The notes: generated by a model from the letters alone, not told the origin. DNA of 12,291 bases from Anaerolineae bacterium CG2_30_64_16 (GCA_001871755.1 MNXL01000194.1:1-12291); one strand, 5' to 3'; positions 1 to 7,758 are shown, counted from the stretch's first letter. Translations and numbers: made by a program.

Positions 1-1023
1 AACAACATCACCACGCTGATTGTGGGGCCGCACTACGAGGTGCGCAACACGACGGTCAGGAAGTACTATTACGCCGGCAGCGTGCGCGTGGCCGAGCGCA
101 ACGACGGCGTACTCTACTTCCTGCTGAGCGACCATCTGGGCTCCACGGCCACGACCACCGATGCCAGCGGCACTCGGGTCACCGAGCTGCGTTACAAGCC
201 TTACGGTGACATGCGCTACAACCCCGGCAGCCAGATCACGACGTATCGCTTCACCGGCCAGCGCTGGGACCCGGGCACGGGGTTGTACTTCTACGGCGCC
301 CGGTGGTATGATCCGATCAGCGGCCGGTTCATCCAGGCGGATAGCATCGTGCCGCAGCCGGGGAATCCGCAGGCGCTGAATCGGTACTCCTACGTCCTCG
401 GGAATCCGCTGCGGTACACCGATCCGACAGGGATGTTTACCGAAGACGAGATCATGAAGTACTATGGGGTGAAGACCTGGGATGAGGTGGTAGCCCTGTT
501 TGAGGAAGGCGGGCAATATGCAGGTCAATGGGGGTGGCTTGAGGTTCTTCGCAATGCCCACCTCAATGATTCGGTTGCTTTCAGTGGTGCTGACCGCCCG
601 GGACACGAGATATTTCGTGGCAGGTTTACCGAGGATGACAATGGAAACCTGATGATAGCGGACAACCGGGGGACGATGTACGACGCAGGGACGGTCTTTC
701 ACTCCTACCCTCACTACCTGATGACTCTCTATCGTGACAGCCTGCCCGGAGCCACCATCCATGTCGAGAACAACTACTTGGGATCCTGGAAAGCCGACCA
801 AAAGTATCTGCACTTGAAATCGGTGGACTGGGATCTGGCGTTGAATCCATTCATGTGGGGCGAGCTTGTTGAGTTTACCGGTGCCACTGCAGCTGCCGGG
901 CTTACCACGGCGCTCCTCATATCGGCAGGAGCCAGCGTTTGCTCCACCGGCATAGGTTGTCTATCGTGGCAGGTGGTGGTTCTGGAGCGACAGCAACTGT
1001 TCTGCTGGCCAGGGCAACGATAA
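1..1023 (+). CDS. RHS repeat-associated core protein, C-terminal part (5' end outside window)
   Basis: The reading frame is already open at base 1 (NNITTLIVG before a GTG at 22), so this is the 3' end of a larger gene. It encodes the RHS/YD core: YYYAGSVRVA, SDHLGS, RYKPYGD, YRFTGQRWD, GLYFYGARWYDP, GRFIQADS, then NRYSYVLGNP and the DPTG motif near base 430 that closes RHS cores. RHS proteins are secreted or cell-surface shells whose variable tail after DPxG is often a toxin. The tail here (about 195 residues) is not a family I recognise. It holds YGVKTWDEV and WGWLEVLR near its start and a hydrophobic Ala/Gly-rich segment near the end. The last 21 residues look out of frame. From about base 957, frame 3 continues as a better membrane-helix-like sequence ending at TGA 1068-1070. 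This suggests a one-base loss near 955-965. The core call is secure; the tail's function is unknown. Confidence 0.85.
   Translation, partial: NNITTLIVGPHYEVRNTTVRKYYYAGSVRVAERNDGVLYFLLSDHLGSTATTTDASGTRVTELRYKPYGDMRYNPGSQITTYRFTGQRWDPGTGLYFYGARWYDPISGRFIQADSIVPQPGNPQALNRYSYVLGNPLRYTDPTGMFTEDEIMKYYGVKTWDEVVALFEEGGQYAGQWGWLEVLRNAHLNDSVAFSGADRPGHEIFRGRFTEDDNGNLMIADNRGTMYDAGTVFHSYPHYLMTLYRDSLPGATIHVENNYLGSWKADQKYLHLKSVDWDLALNPFMWGELVEFTGATAAAGLTTALLISAGASVCSTGIGCLSWQVVVLERQQLFCWPGQR
40..387 (+). repeat. RHS core direct repeat, copy 1
   Basis: This stretch aligns with 2356-2703 at a constant offset of 2316 bases with no indels. The copies share GTGCGCAAC at the left edge and end together at AATCGGTAC. 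They have diverged at many codon third positions, so this is an old duplication or two members of an RHS family, not a recent copy. Confidence 0.85.
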
Positions 1024-1097
1024 TTCGGTTTGGGCAGATCTTTGATGAGCTGACCGTCTGGAGCCCATGAGTGAGAGGACACCGGGAGGACAACGCG

Positions 1098-1352
1098 ATG
1101 CCTATCACAATTGTCGGAGGGGTACTACTAGCCACGTTGCTTGGCGCAGTCGCCATCCTATATCAGCGCGGTTACTTGCCAAAGCTGGGCGTGATCATGG
1201 CAAGTTGTGCTATCTGGGTCACCGGAATAACCATACTGGCGGCTTATCCCGTGGGAGGGAGGCTGAGTCTGGTCTGCGGACTTTTCCTCGGCCTAGGCTT
1301 GGGCGTGATCTCTTCTGCCATCTTCATCCACTTGAACCGCCCACAGCCGTAG
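1098..1352 (+). CDS. Small three-helix membrane protein, candidate RHS immunity protein
   Basis: Encodes 84 residues from the ATG at 1098, chosen because GGGAGGA (1084-1090) sits 7 nt upstream. A GTG at 1071 would add nine polar residues and has no comparable ribosome site. Three hydrophobic segments are visible at about residues 3-25, 31-52 and 56-78, with short Gly/Arg-containing turns, so it should be an inner-membrane protein. I recognise no family. It begins 27 bases after the TGA at 1070 that would end the RHS gene if its frameshift were corrected, and is on the same strand. Small genes directly after RHS toxin tails usually encode the matching immunity protein, and the RHS tail also ends in hydrophobic segments. 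The immunity role is inference from position; a plain hypothetical membrane protein is equally consistent. Confidence 0.65.
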   Translation: MPITIVGGVLLATLLGAVAILYQRGYLPKLGVIMASCAIWVTGITILAAYPVGGRLSLVCGLFLGLGLGVISSAIFIHLNRPQP

Positions 1353-1420
1353 GATAGTCGACTCTGGCACTCTTGGCAGTGGCCTCTGATAGACGTAGCG
1401 GCCCAAGCTGACGGTGTGGT

Positions 1421-2703
1421 ATGGCGGCGCCCCCCACCCTCAGCCTGACCCTCAGCGCCACCCCAACGCTGACCCCGACGCCGCTGCCGACGGGCGCGGT
1501 GGCGTATCAGTTCCCGCAGGGCGTGGCGGGCTACGGTGGCGCCACCGACGCCCAGATCTGGCGCTATGGGCCGAACGCCAATTACGGCAGCAGCGCCACG
1601 GCCTGGGTGTGTGCCGTCTCCTGCACCGGCGGCGTGTGCCTGGATGACTACTCTACCGTGTTGCGCTTCGACCTGAGCAGCCTGGCGCCGGGCGCCTACC
1701 CACTGCTGCGCACCTGGGCCGAGAGCAGCGTCACCTGGAATGCGCCGTGAAGCAGTCCGGGGGCCAACACGGTCGGCGCGGACCGGCGCGCCAGCCGCCA
1801 GCCTGACGCTGGGGCCGGCCAACGTGGGCCGCTGGATAACGCTGGACGTGACCAGCCTGGTGCAGGACTGGGTCACGACTCCCGCCAGCAACTACGGCCT
1901 GCTGCTGCGGCCGACCGGCGGCCAGGGCACGGTGGACTACACGTTCAACTTGTCTGAACACTGGGAGGTAGCGCAGCGGTCCAGGCTGACGGTGCTGCTG
2001 GCCGCGAGCACGCCGGCGCCGACGCCGACGCCGACGGCCACAGCCAACTCCGGGCCGAGCTGCGTCAAGGTCTATCTGGAGGCGGAGCAGGGCGTGCTAG
2101 GCCGGCAGTACACCACCGGCAGCGACTCCGCATGTTCCGGGTGCGCCTATGCCTACGTGCCGGACGGCACCGGCTACAACGACGGCTCCAGCGACACCTT
2201 GACCTTCTACGCGCCGGAGACCACCCTTTACTACTTTTGGGGCCGCCTGCCAGGCACCGGACTGGCACGCCTGGGAAGCGCGCTTTGCGGTGGACAACGA
2301 AGCGCCGGTGACCTGGCCGTTGCCGGCCGTCAGGGGCGGCTGGACGTGGGAGAACGTGCGCAACGCGGCGCCCAGGAAGTACTACTACGCTGGGAGTGTG
2401 CGGGTGGCGATGCGCGACAACGGCACGCTGTACTTCCTGCTCTCCGACCATCTCGGCTCGATGGCGCTGACGCTGCTGAGCAACGGCACGCGCGATAAAG
2501 AGCTGCGCTACAAACCCTATGGCGACACGCGCTACATCACCTCCGGCCAAAAGACGAACTATCGCTTTACCGGTCAGCGCTGGGACCAGGGACATGGGTT
2601 GTACTGGTACAACTCGCGCTGGTTCGACCCGCTGATCGGGCGGTTCATGCAGGCCGATAGCATTGTGCCGCAGCCGGGGAATCCGCAGGCGCTAAATCGG
2701 TAC
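1421..2703 (+). pseudogene. Degraded RHS-family protein: DNRLRE-like domain, linker, lectin-like domain, truncated RHS core
   Basis: Three frames must be joined to read it. Frame 2 (1421-1750) gives a Pro-Thr linker and a DNRLRE-type domain start (DAQIWRYGPNANYGSS, STVLRFDLSS, SSVTWNAP) and meets TGA at 1748. Frame 3 from about 1785 continues that domain (LTLGPANVGRWITLDVTSL, QDW, NYGLLLRP), then a (PT)n linker, then a carbohydrate-binding-like segment (VYLEAEQG, GYNDGSSDTLTFYAPE). A second frameshift near 2240 leads into frame 1 (WHAWEARFAVDNEAP) and the RHS core. The piece between SSLAPGAY and PLLRTW also looks internally deleted. No ribosome site precedes 1421 and TGA 1409-1411 blocks the frame, so the 5' end is missing too. 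The core stops after NRY at 2703, before the closing DPxG motif. DNRLRE domains are usually found in secreted surface proteins. The gene is clearly non-functional. Confidence 0.8.
2356..2703 (+). repeat. RHS core direct repeat, copy 2, with sharp right breakpoint
   Basis: Colinear with 40-387 over 348 bp without gaps. The left edge lies at the shared word GTGCGCAAC, where the lectin-like segment (WTWENVRN) passes straight into the RHS core. The usual long run of YD repeats is absent, so the join looks like a deletion at short homology. At the right, homology ends exactly at TAC 2701-2703, 26 bases from the RNase J stop codon. Confidence 0.8.
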
Positions 2704-2729
2704 CTGAAGGGCCGCCAGCCCTGCCGATG

Positions 2730-4373
2730 CTACACCTGCGTCACGATCGCCACGACCATCGGCTTGCGCCGCGTCTCGTCGTAGAAAAAGCGGCCCAGGG
2801 TTTCCTGCGTCCGCTCGATGATGGCCGGCCGCTTGCGGCTGCTGCCGCCTTGCAGGGCATTCCACACCTTCTCCGCGGCCCGCTCCAGCAGGTCCCCGCT
2901 CTCGCGACGGTAGACGAAACCGCGCGACACCAGCTCCGGCCGGCCGGTCACCTCGCCGGTCGCCAGGCTCACCGGCACGATCGCGATCACGAAGCCGTCC
3001 CGCGCCAGGATCTCCCGCTCGCCCATCACCGCCGGGCCGATGTCGCCCACGCCCGAGCCGTCCACGAAGACGTTGCCGCTGGTGATCGGCTCGGCCAGCC
3101 GGGCTGTGTGCGCGGTAAACTCCAGCACCGAACCGTTCTCCAGGATGAAGATGTGATCGTCCGGAATGCCCAGTTGGCGCGCCAGCCGGGCGTGCGCGTG
3201 GAGATGGCGCAGCTCACCGTGCACCGGCACGAAAAAGCACGGCCGGACCAGCGAAAGCATCAGCTTCTGCTCCTCCTGCGACGCGTGCCCGGAGACGTGC
3301 ACATCGGCTAGCGGCGGGTAGAGCACGTCCGCGCCGCGCGCAAACAGCTTGTTGATCACCCGGGCCACCTCTTCCTCGTTGCCGGGGATCGGCGTCGAAG
3401 AGAGCACGATGGTGTCGCCGGGCTTGATGTCGATCTGGCGGTGCGTGCCTTCGGCCATGCGCGCCAGCGCGGCCTCGGGCTGGCCCTGGCTGCCGGTGGT
3501 GACGATGGCGACCCGGTCATCCGCCATACGGCGCGCGTCCCTCAAATCCACCAGCACCCCCGGCGGGATCTCCAGATGGCCCAGGTTGCGGGCGATTTCG
3601 GTCGTCTTCAACATGGAGTAGCCGGCCAGCGCCACCACGCGGCCGTGGCGATGCGCGGCGTTGACCACCTGTTGCACCCGGCTGAGCAGCGACGCGAAGG
3701 TCGCAATGATGATCCGGCCCGGCGCCTCGCGGAAGATCTGGTCGAAGGCCGGCTCGATCACGGCCTCAGACGGGGTGTAGCCCGCCCGCTCCGCGCCGGT
3801 GGAGTCGCTGAGCAGCGCCAGCACGCCCTGCGCGCCCAACTGCCCCAGCCGGGTGAAGTTCGGGCCGCCGCCCCGCACGGGCGTGTAGTCGAACTTGAAG
3901 TCGCCGGTGTGGATCACCTTGCCGATCTCGGTGCCGATCGCCAGCCCGACCCCGTCCGGGATCGAATGGTTGATGGCCAGAAACTCGACCTCGAACGGCC
4001 CGACGCGAAACCCCTCGCCGGCCGCGATGCGCTTTGGCGTCGCGCGACCCAGTCCCTTGTGCTCCGCCAGCTTCGCCTCGATCAGGCCACACGCCAGCCG
4101 CGTGCCATAGATCGGCGTATCGACCAACAGATAGGGCAACCCGCCGATGTGATCCTCGTGGCCGTGGGTGACCACGATCCCACGCACCTGGTCCGCCCGT
4201 TCGCGCAGGTAGGCATAGTCGGGGATTACCACGTCGATGCCCCACATATCGTGCTCGGGGAACATGATCCCCGCGTCCACGATCAAGATGTTGCGGCCGT
4301 ATTCAAAGAGCGTCATGTTCTTGCCGACTTCCCCCAGGCCGCCCAGGGGAATGATGCGGAGTGTGTTGGTCAT
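2730..4373 (-). CDS. rnj: Ribonuclease J (metallo-beta-lactamase/beta-CASP RNase)
   Basis: Encodes 547 residues, the normal RNase J length. RNase J is a cytoplasmic zinc-dependent enzyme with 5'-3' exonuclease and endonuclease activity in mRNA decay and rRNA maturation. Visible motifs are HGHEDHIGG with H70, H72, D74 and H75, NHSIPD with H136, and HTGDFKFD with D158 for metal binding. The beta-CASP part includes TTGSQGQPE (292-300), SSTPIPGNE (325-333), HVSGHASQEE (359-368) and PVHGELRH (383-390). The C-terminal domain follows from about 440. The ATG at 4373 is preceded by the purine-rich GAAGAAGG, a little close to the start. It is a single gene with its own promoter and leader upstream. Its stop lies 26 bases from the broken RHS core. 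All expected catalytic residues are present, so it should be active. Confidence 0.97.
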   Translation of the reverse strand: MTNTLRIIPLGGLGEVGKNMTLFEYGRNILIVDAGIMFPEHDMWGIDVVIPDYAYLRERADQVRGIVVTHGHEDHIGGLPYLLVDTPIYGTRLACGLIEAKLAEHKGLGRATPKRIAAGEGFRVGPFEVEFLAINHSIPDGVGLAIGTEIGKVIHTGDFKFDYTPVRGGGPNFTRLGQLGAQGVLALLSDSTGAERAGYTPSEAVIEPAFDQIFREAPGRIIIATFASLLSRVQQVVNAAHRHGRVVALAGYSMLKTTEIARNLGHLEIPPGVLVDLRDARRMADDRVAIVTTGSQGQPEAALARMAEGTHRQIDIKPGDTIVLSSTPIPGNEEEVARVINKLFARGADVLYPPLADVHVSGHASQEEQKLMLSLVRPCFFVPVHGELRHLHAHARLARQLGIPDDHIFILENGSVLEFTAHTARLAEPITSGNVFVDGSGVGDIGPAVMGEREILARDGFVIAIVPVSLATGEVTGRPELVSRGFVYRRESGDLLERAAEKVWNALQGGSSRKRPAIIERTQETLGRFFYDETRRKPMVVAIVTQV

Positions 4374-4450
4374 ATCCTTCTTCTTTCGCGCGCGCCCTGA
4401 CAGATCAGGACGACTTCAGGGTCACGCGACTTTCTCTGAAACTGGCAAAT

Positions 4451-4490
4451 TAAAAAGTGTCGCCCGGCAACCTGCAAGCCTCAGCGACAC
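4451..4490 (-). terminator. Terminator-like hairpin inside the rnj leader
   Basis: On the minus strand GTGTCGC (4490-4484) and GCGACAC (4463-4457) form a perfect 7-bp stem around a 20-nt loop. The 3' arm is followed at once by TTTTT (4456-4452). This is the form of an intrinsic terminator. It lies about 80 nt before the rnj start and about 80 nt after its predicted transcription start, with no gene between, so it fits premature termination (attenuation) of rnj. The loop is long, so strength is uncertain. Confidence 0.5.
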
Positions 4491-4515
4491 CTCGGACGAG
4501 CATTCCGACATACCC

Positions 4516-4563
4516 ACTGGCCGGTGAGGCATTCTGATCGTATGCCTGCCATTCACAGCCAGT
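4516..4563 (-). ncRNA. Structured 5' end of the rnj leader RNA
   Basis: Read on the minus strand, an outer stem ACTGGC (4563-4558) / GCCAGT (4521-4516) encloses an inner stem AGGCAT... Both stems are perfect 6-bp pairings: the inner one uses 4547-4542 and 4532-4527 with a 9-nt loop. The outer stem would start only a few nucleotides after the predicted transcription start (about 4568). It is a leader element and not a separate RNA gene. No known riboswitch class is recognised. Confidence 0.45.
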
Positions 4564-4574
4564 ATCACAATGAG

Positions 4575-4603
4575 ATGATAGCCTGGAACGCGGCTTTTGT
4601 CAA
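4575..4603 (-). promoter_or_regulatory. Sigma-70-type promoter of rnj
   Basis: On the minus strand a consensus -35 TTGACA (4603-4598) is separated by exactly 17 nt from TATCAT (4580-4575). The expected transcription start is near 4568. This gives rnj a leader of about 195 nt, unusually long for a gene with a nearby ribosome site. Confidence 0.7.
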
Positions 4604-4682
4604 AAGCTTGCCAGGTGTTGCCAGGTGCAACGCACTTATCTGGCGAAAAACAGGGATTGATCTCCAGGCGAAACTGTAGTAA

Positions 4683-4805
4683 AGTCAAGTTGAGCTTAAA
4701 TCCACGCCCCACGGGCGGATGCAGGCCAACCTGGAAAAACGCGGCCAGCCGAGCAAATGGCTCACCCTGTACGCGCTCTGGACCCTCGAGGCGCTGGAGG
4801 GATAG
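4683..4805 (+). pseudogene. C-terminal gene remnant (squalene-cyclase/prenyltransferase-like tail, tentative)
   Basis: Between stops at 4680 and 4803 the frame reads about 40 residues ending in GRMQANLEKRGQPSKWLTL, then YALWTLEALEG and TAG. The PSKWxTLxAL ending resembles the tail of terpene-cyclase/prenyltransferase-repeat proteins, from memory only. It lacks any start of its own beyond an internal ATG at 4719 without a ribosome site, so I read it as the broken 3' end of a lost gene. It is followed 27 bp later by the DinB-like start on the same strand. Confidence 0.4.
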
Positions 4806-4832
4806 CGTGCTCGCTTATACGGAGAACGAGAG

Positions 4833-5040
4833 ATGCTGCAAGCCTTCGAAGACTATCTGGAACGACTTGACGCGCTGCACCCAGACATCACGCGCGCCAT
4901 CGAGGAACTCCCAACAGCGACCCTGGACTGGGCGCCTGGGCCTGAAATGAACTCCCTCGCCGGCTTGGCCGGACACGTAAGCCAGGCCTGTGCCCTGCTG
5001 TCGCCCGGCCAACGATTCACCACCGCCTGCCAATTTACCA
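4833..5040 (+). pseudogene. DinB-family protein, N-terminal fragment
   Basis: The ATG at 4833 has GGAGA 7 nt upstream. The first 50 or so residues (LQAFEDYLERLDALHPDI, EELPTATLDW, PGPEMNSLAGLAGHV) match the start of DinB-like four-helix proteins, which are usually about 150-170 residues long and bind a metal through histidines on later helices. Only the first helix region and the start of the second, with the first likely metal histidine (LAGHV), remain. After that the sequence (SQACALLSPGQRFTT onward) no longer looks like the family and runs into the convergent 3' end of the permease gene. The right boundary is approximate. The fragment is not expected to work. It marks a recombination breakpoint near 4975-5040. 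Confidence 0.55.
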
Positions 5041-5042
5041 GC

Positions 5043-7697
5043 CTACTCGTGCCGCACCGCCTCCGCCGGGGGTACGCGGGCAGCCTGGCGGGCGGGATAC
5101 CACGCCGCCACTGCCCCCACCAGCACAGGCACGCCCAGCGCGGGGAGCGTGACCCACCACGCCTGCGCGGGCAGCCCGCGGTACAGCAGTCCGTAGGCCG
5201 CCAACCCAACCAGCCATCCCAGCACCCCGCCCGCCAGCCCCAGCAGCAATCCCTCGCTCACAAAGAGACCAGTCACCTCCCGGTCCCGCCAGCCTGTCGT
5301 TTTCAGCACCCCTATCTCCCGCCGCCGCTCCAACGCTGAAACCAGGAGGGCATCCAGGATGGTCGTAGCGGCTACCAGCAAACCGACACCCGCCACTATA
5401 TAATGATACCCTTCAATGTGCAGAATGAGGTATTCGCCAAGCAAGGTGCCGCTCAAGTAACCCCGCAGCCCTAGAGAGGCCACCAGGAATACGGTCAACA
5501 GCGCCGCTGCCAGGGCCATCGTAAGGGTTACCAGGATTGCTCGGACCCGCCGCCGCAGAATCGAGCGCAGGGCATAAGTGAATAAAGAAGACGGCCCAGG
5601 AAGCGATCTCCCAACGTGCTCTATTTCGCCACGCTGCAACAAGGCCACTGGAGAGACCCGAGCAGCCAACCAAGCCGGGACAAGACCACCTAGCAGGCAT
5701 AGCCCCACACCCAGCGGAAGGATTAACAGAGCTCTCTCCAGAGGCATGCGCAGGTGCAGCCACCTGGCCAGACCCCAGGCCAGAGGAATACCTGCTCCTC
5801 CAGCAATCAGGCCCACCATGCCAACCTCCAAGAGGGTCAGGCGAAAGACAGTCGAAGAGCGCCAGCCGAGCGCCTTCTGGAGGGCGATTTCACGGCGGCG
5901 ACCCAATACCGTCATAAGGGTGGTATTAAGGATGTTGAGTGTGCAGACTGATAAGATGAGCCCGAAGAAGATCAAATTCACTCGCTGGATCTCACGGCTA
6001 TACGAAAGGGTCACCCCTTTCTGGATCCACATCTCCTCAACATAGCCCACCGGAGGAATGTCTTTGTAGCCAGGAATGTGTACCAGCACCCGATGTGGAG
6101 AGGAGCCGACGACCACGTCCGCGTCCAGGCCGGTGACCTCGACAATGGCCCCCGCCACGGCCTCGATCTTAGCCTGGGTCTCGGGGCTGAAGCGGTCAAT
6201 GCCGCCCACTCGCACGCGAATAGCCGAGATGGGGTCCACGGGATTGAACAGCTTGGCTGCCTCCAACGTGGTTAGAACTAAAGGAGAGCGTTGGATATAG
6301 CCCTCGGGGTGGAACGTGGGGTGGATGACCACTGGCGGGTCTACCAGGTTGCCGTTCTCATCATAGCGCAACGTGACCAGGGGCGGGTAGTAGGTCTCCA
6401 CAGGTACATAGACCGGCTCATTGGACAACAGAGATAGCTTCTCGATCTCGAAGACACCTTCGAGCTTCCCGCGAATGGTGGCTGGCGCATCCCTCATCTC
6501 CTGGCTGGTGATGGGCCTGAAGCGAACTTGAGGCGTGCAAGTGCTATTCAACCTTTGACAATTGGCCTTTCCCAATGGCGCCACCTCGAGGACCAGCCTT
6601 GATGGAGCCCAGGAAACCTCCCCTTCCACGTACTGGATTCCTGAAGGTGGGCTGGTAAAGCGTGCGAAGCCCAGCCACTCATCGGCTCCCCATGATTGAA
6701 AGGAGAGCTTATCCCAACTCAATGGCAGCGAACGAAAGATCTCCTCATTAGGGATGGTGAAGCTACTCTGCAAGTGAGACGGCAGTGTAGTCAGGTAGTC
6801 AACCCCTCCTCGCCTCAGGATATCTTCAAGGGTTTCACTTTCGGCCGGCAATTCAATGCGCGATAAATCCCTCCGGATTTCTGCCTGAACGTAGCTGTGA
6901 GCATTCAGGATGATGGGGAAAACGTAGTTGTAAATGTTTTCATCCATCCCGGCAAAAGTGCCGCGGATTTTCCGAACCGGATCAGTGCTGGTGAGATAGG
7001 TCCCCTGGGTGATAGCCGAATCTAGCCCCACCAGTTTGCTCTCTTGTTCAGGATCGATGGCCGCCATCAAAACTGGGAAGCTGTAGTTAGAGCCTAAAGC
7101 GATGGGATCGTCTCCATCCAGCGTCCATATATTCAAGCCTTGGGCATAAAGGCTCTGCAATTCCTCCACGGAGCGTTCAGCCTCTTGTGCACCGACATAG
7201 TAATATCGTTGCCAGACCGTCCCATATTTGCGCACATTATCCGTCTCCGTGAGGGTGATTCTTTCGGAGTAAACACCGGGCTCGTCGACCAACTCTTTGC
7301 GCTCCAGCTTCAACCAGGGTGCAAATCGAATTTCCAGATCGAAGTATGAAAGCATGGCTATCGGCGCTGCCACCTCGACTCCAGGGATGCTCTTGATGGC
7401 CTCATATTGTTCAAGGGTGATGCCGCCCGGGATGCCGCTGAGGTGGTTGGCCTGCACCAGGCCATATTTCTCCTCGATAGCCGAACGATATCCCCGTGGG
7501 CGCACCAAGATGTCATAACTGGTGCGCCAGTAGGCTGCCAGGTTCTGATCCACCGTGACCTTACTGGTCTCCGCCGCTGAGACGAAGAGACCAAAGGCAG
7601 CGCTGACCACCAAGACACTCAAGAACAGCAGAAGGATTCGTCCTCGTGGCTTTCCTAGAGTGGTTTGTCGCTGTAGTCGCAAATATCCAGGATTCAT
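5043..7697 (-). CDS. FtsX/MacB-type ABC transporter permease with very large extracytoplasmic domain
   Basis: Encodes 884 residues from the ATG at 7697; a GTG two codons upstream (7703) is an alternative. Neither has a strong ribosome site. The first helix is at about 22-44, then some 520 residues outside the membrane. Three helices follow (about 573-596, 620-643, 655-678) with the FtsX signature RRREIALQKALGW between them. A second unit has four helices (about 720-743, 765-787, 810-833, 846-864) with RRREIGVLKTTGW, and its outer domain is almost absent. Such permeases pair with LolD/MacB-like ATPases and act on substrates at the outer face of the membrane: export of peptides, lipoprotein release or drug resistance. 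It is the last gene of the operon and the likely partner of the ATPase at 9438-10184, from which it is split by three genes. Substrate is unknown; the Cys-rich peptide next door is the obvious candidate. Confidence 0.9.
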   Translation of the reverse strand: MNPGYLRLQRQTTLGKPRGRILLLFLSVLVVSAAFGLFVSAAETSKVTVDQNLAAYWRTSYDILVRPRGYRSAIEEKYGLVQANHLSGIPGGITLEQYEAIKSIPGVEVAAPIAMLSYFDLEIRFAPWLKLERKELVDEPGVYSERITLTETDNVRKYGTVWQRYYYVGAQEAERSVEELQSLYAQGLNIWTLDGDDPIALGSNYSFPVLMAAIDPEQESKLVGLDSAITQGTYLTSTDPVRKIRGTFAGMDENIYNYVFPIILNAHSYVQAEIRRDLSRIELPAESETLEDILRRGGVDYLTTLPSHLQSSFTIPNEEIFRSLPLSWDKLSFQSWGADEWLGFARFTSPPSGIQYVEGEVSWAPSRLVLEVAPLGKANCQRLNSTCTPQVRFRPITSQEMRDAPATIRGKLEGVFEIEKLSLLSNEPVYVPVETYYPPLVTLRYDENGNLVDPPVVIHPTFHPEGYIQRSPLVLTTLEAAKLFNPVDPISAIRVRVGGIDRFSPETQAKIEAVAGAIVEVTGLDADVVVGSSPHRVLVHIPGYKDIPPVGYVEEMWIQKGVTLSYSREIQRVNLIFFGLILSVCTLNILNTTLMTVLGRRREIALQKALGWRSSTVFRLTLLEVGMVGLIAGGAGIPLAWGLARWLHLRMPLERALLILPLGVGLCLLGGLVPAWLAARVSPVALLQRGEIEHVGRSLPGPSSLFTYALRSILRRRVRAILVTLTMALAAALLTVFLVASLGLRGYLSGTLLGEYLILHIEGYHYIVAGVGLLVAATTILDALLVSALERRREIGVLKTTGWRDREVTGLFVSEGLLLGLAGGVLGWLVGLAAYGLLYRGLPAQAWWVTLPALGVPVLVGAVAAWYPARQAARVPPAEAVRHE

Positions 7698-7712
7698 TTG
7701 CACTTACCAATA

Positions 7713-7758
7713 ATGGCCCGGATAGTCCTCTGGCGGATAAAAGGGATATCCGGGCCAT
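7713..7758 (-). promoter_or_regulatory. 12-bp perfect stem-loop between peptide gene and permease gene
   Basis: ATGGCCCGGATA (7713-7724) and TATCCGGGCCAT (7747-7758) are a perfect 12-bp inverted repeat with a 22-nt loop. It begins 13 bases past the peptide stop codon and ends about 15 bases before the permease start. No T-run follows on the minus strand, so it is not a standard terminator. It could set transcript stability or partial read-through, or limit translation of the permease. Confidence 0.65.

Noticed and set aside
1244..1891. 215-codon open frame on the minus strand
   Set aside because: Antisense to the small membrane protein and the DNRLRE-like remnant; Arg/Ala/Gly-rich shadow.
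2709..2721. GGGC-cgcca-GCCC hairpin after the RNase J stop
   Set aside because: Only 4 bp with no T-run on the minus strand; too weak to call a terminator.
3441..4400. Long open frame (319 codons) on the + strand
   Set aside because: It is antisense to RNase J, whose motifs are all intact. Its translation is rich in Arg, His, Gln and Asp as expected of a GC-rich shadow.
4422..4712. 96-codon open frame on the minus strand upstream of rnj
   Set aside because: It spans the rnj promoter and leader hairpins, has no ribosome site and no recognisable motifs.
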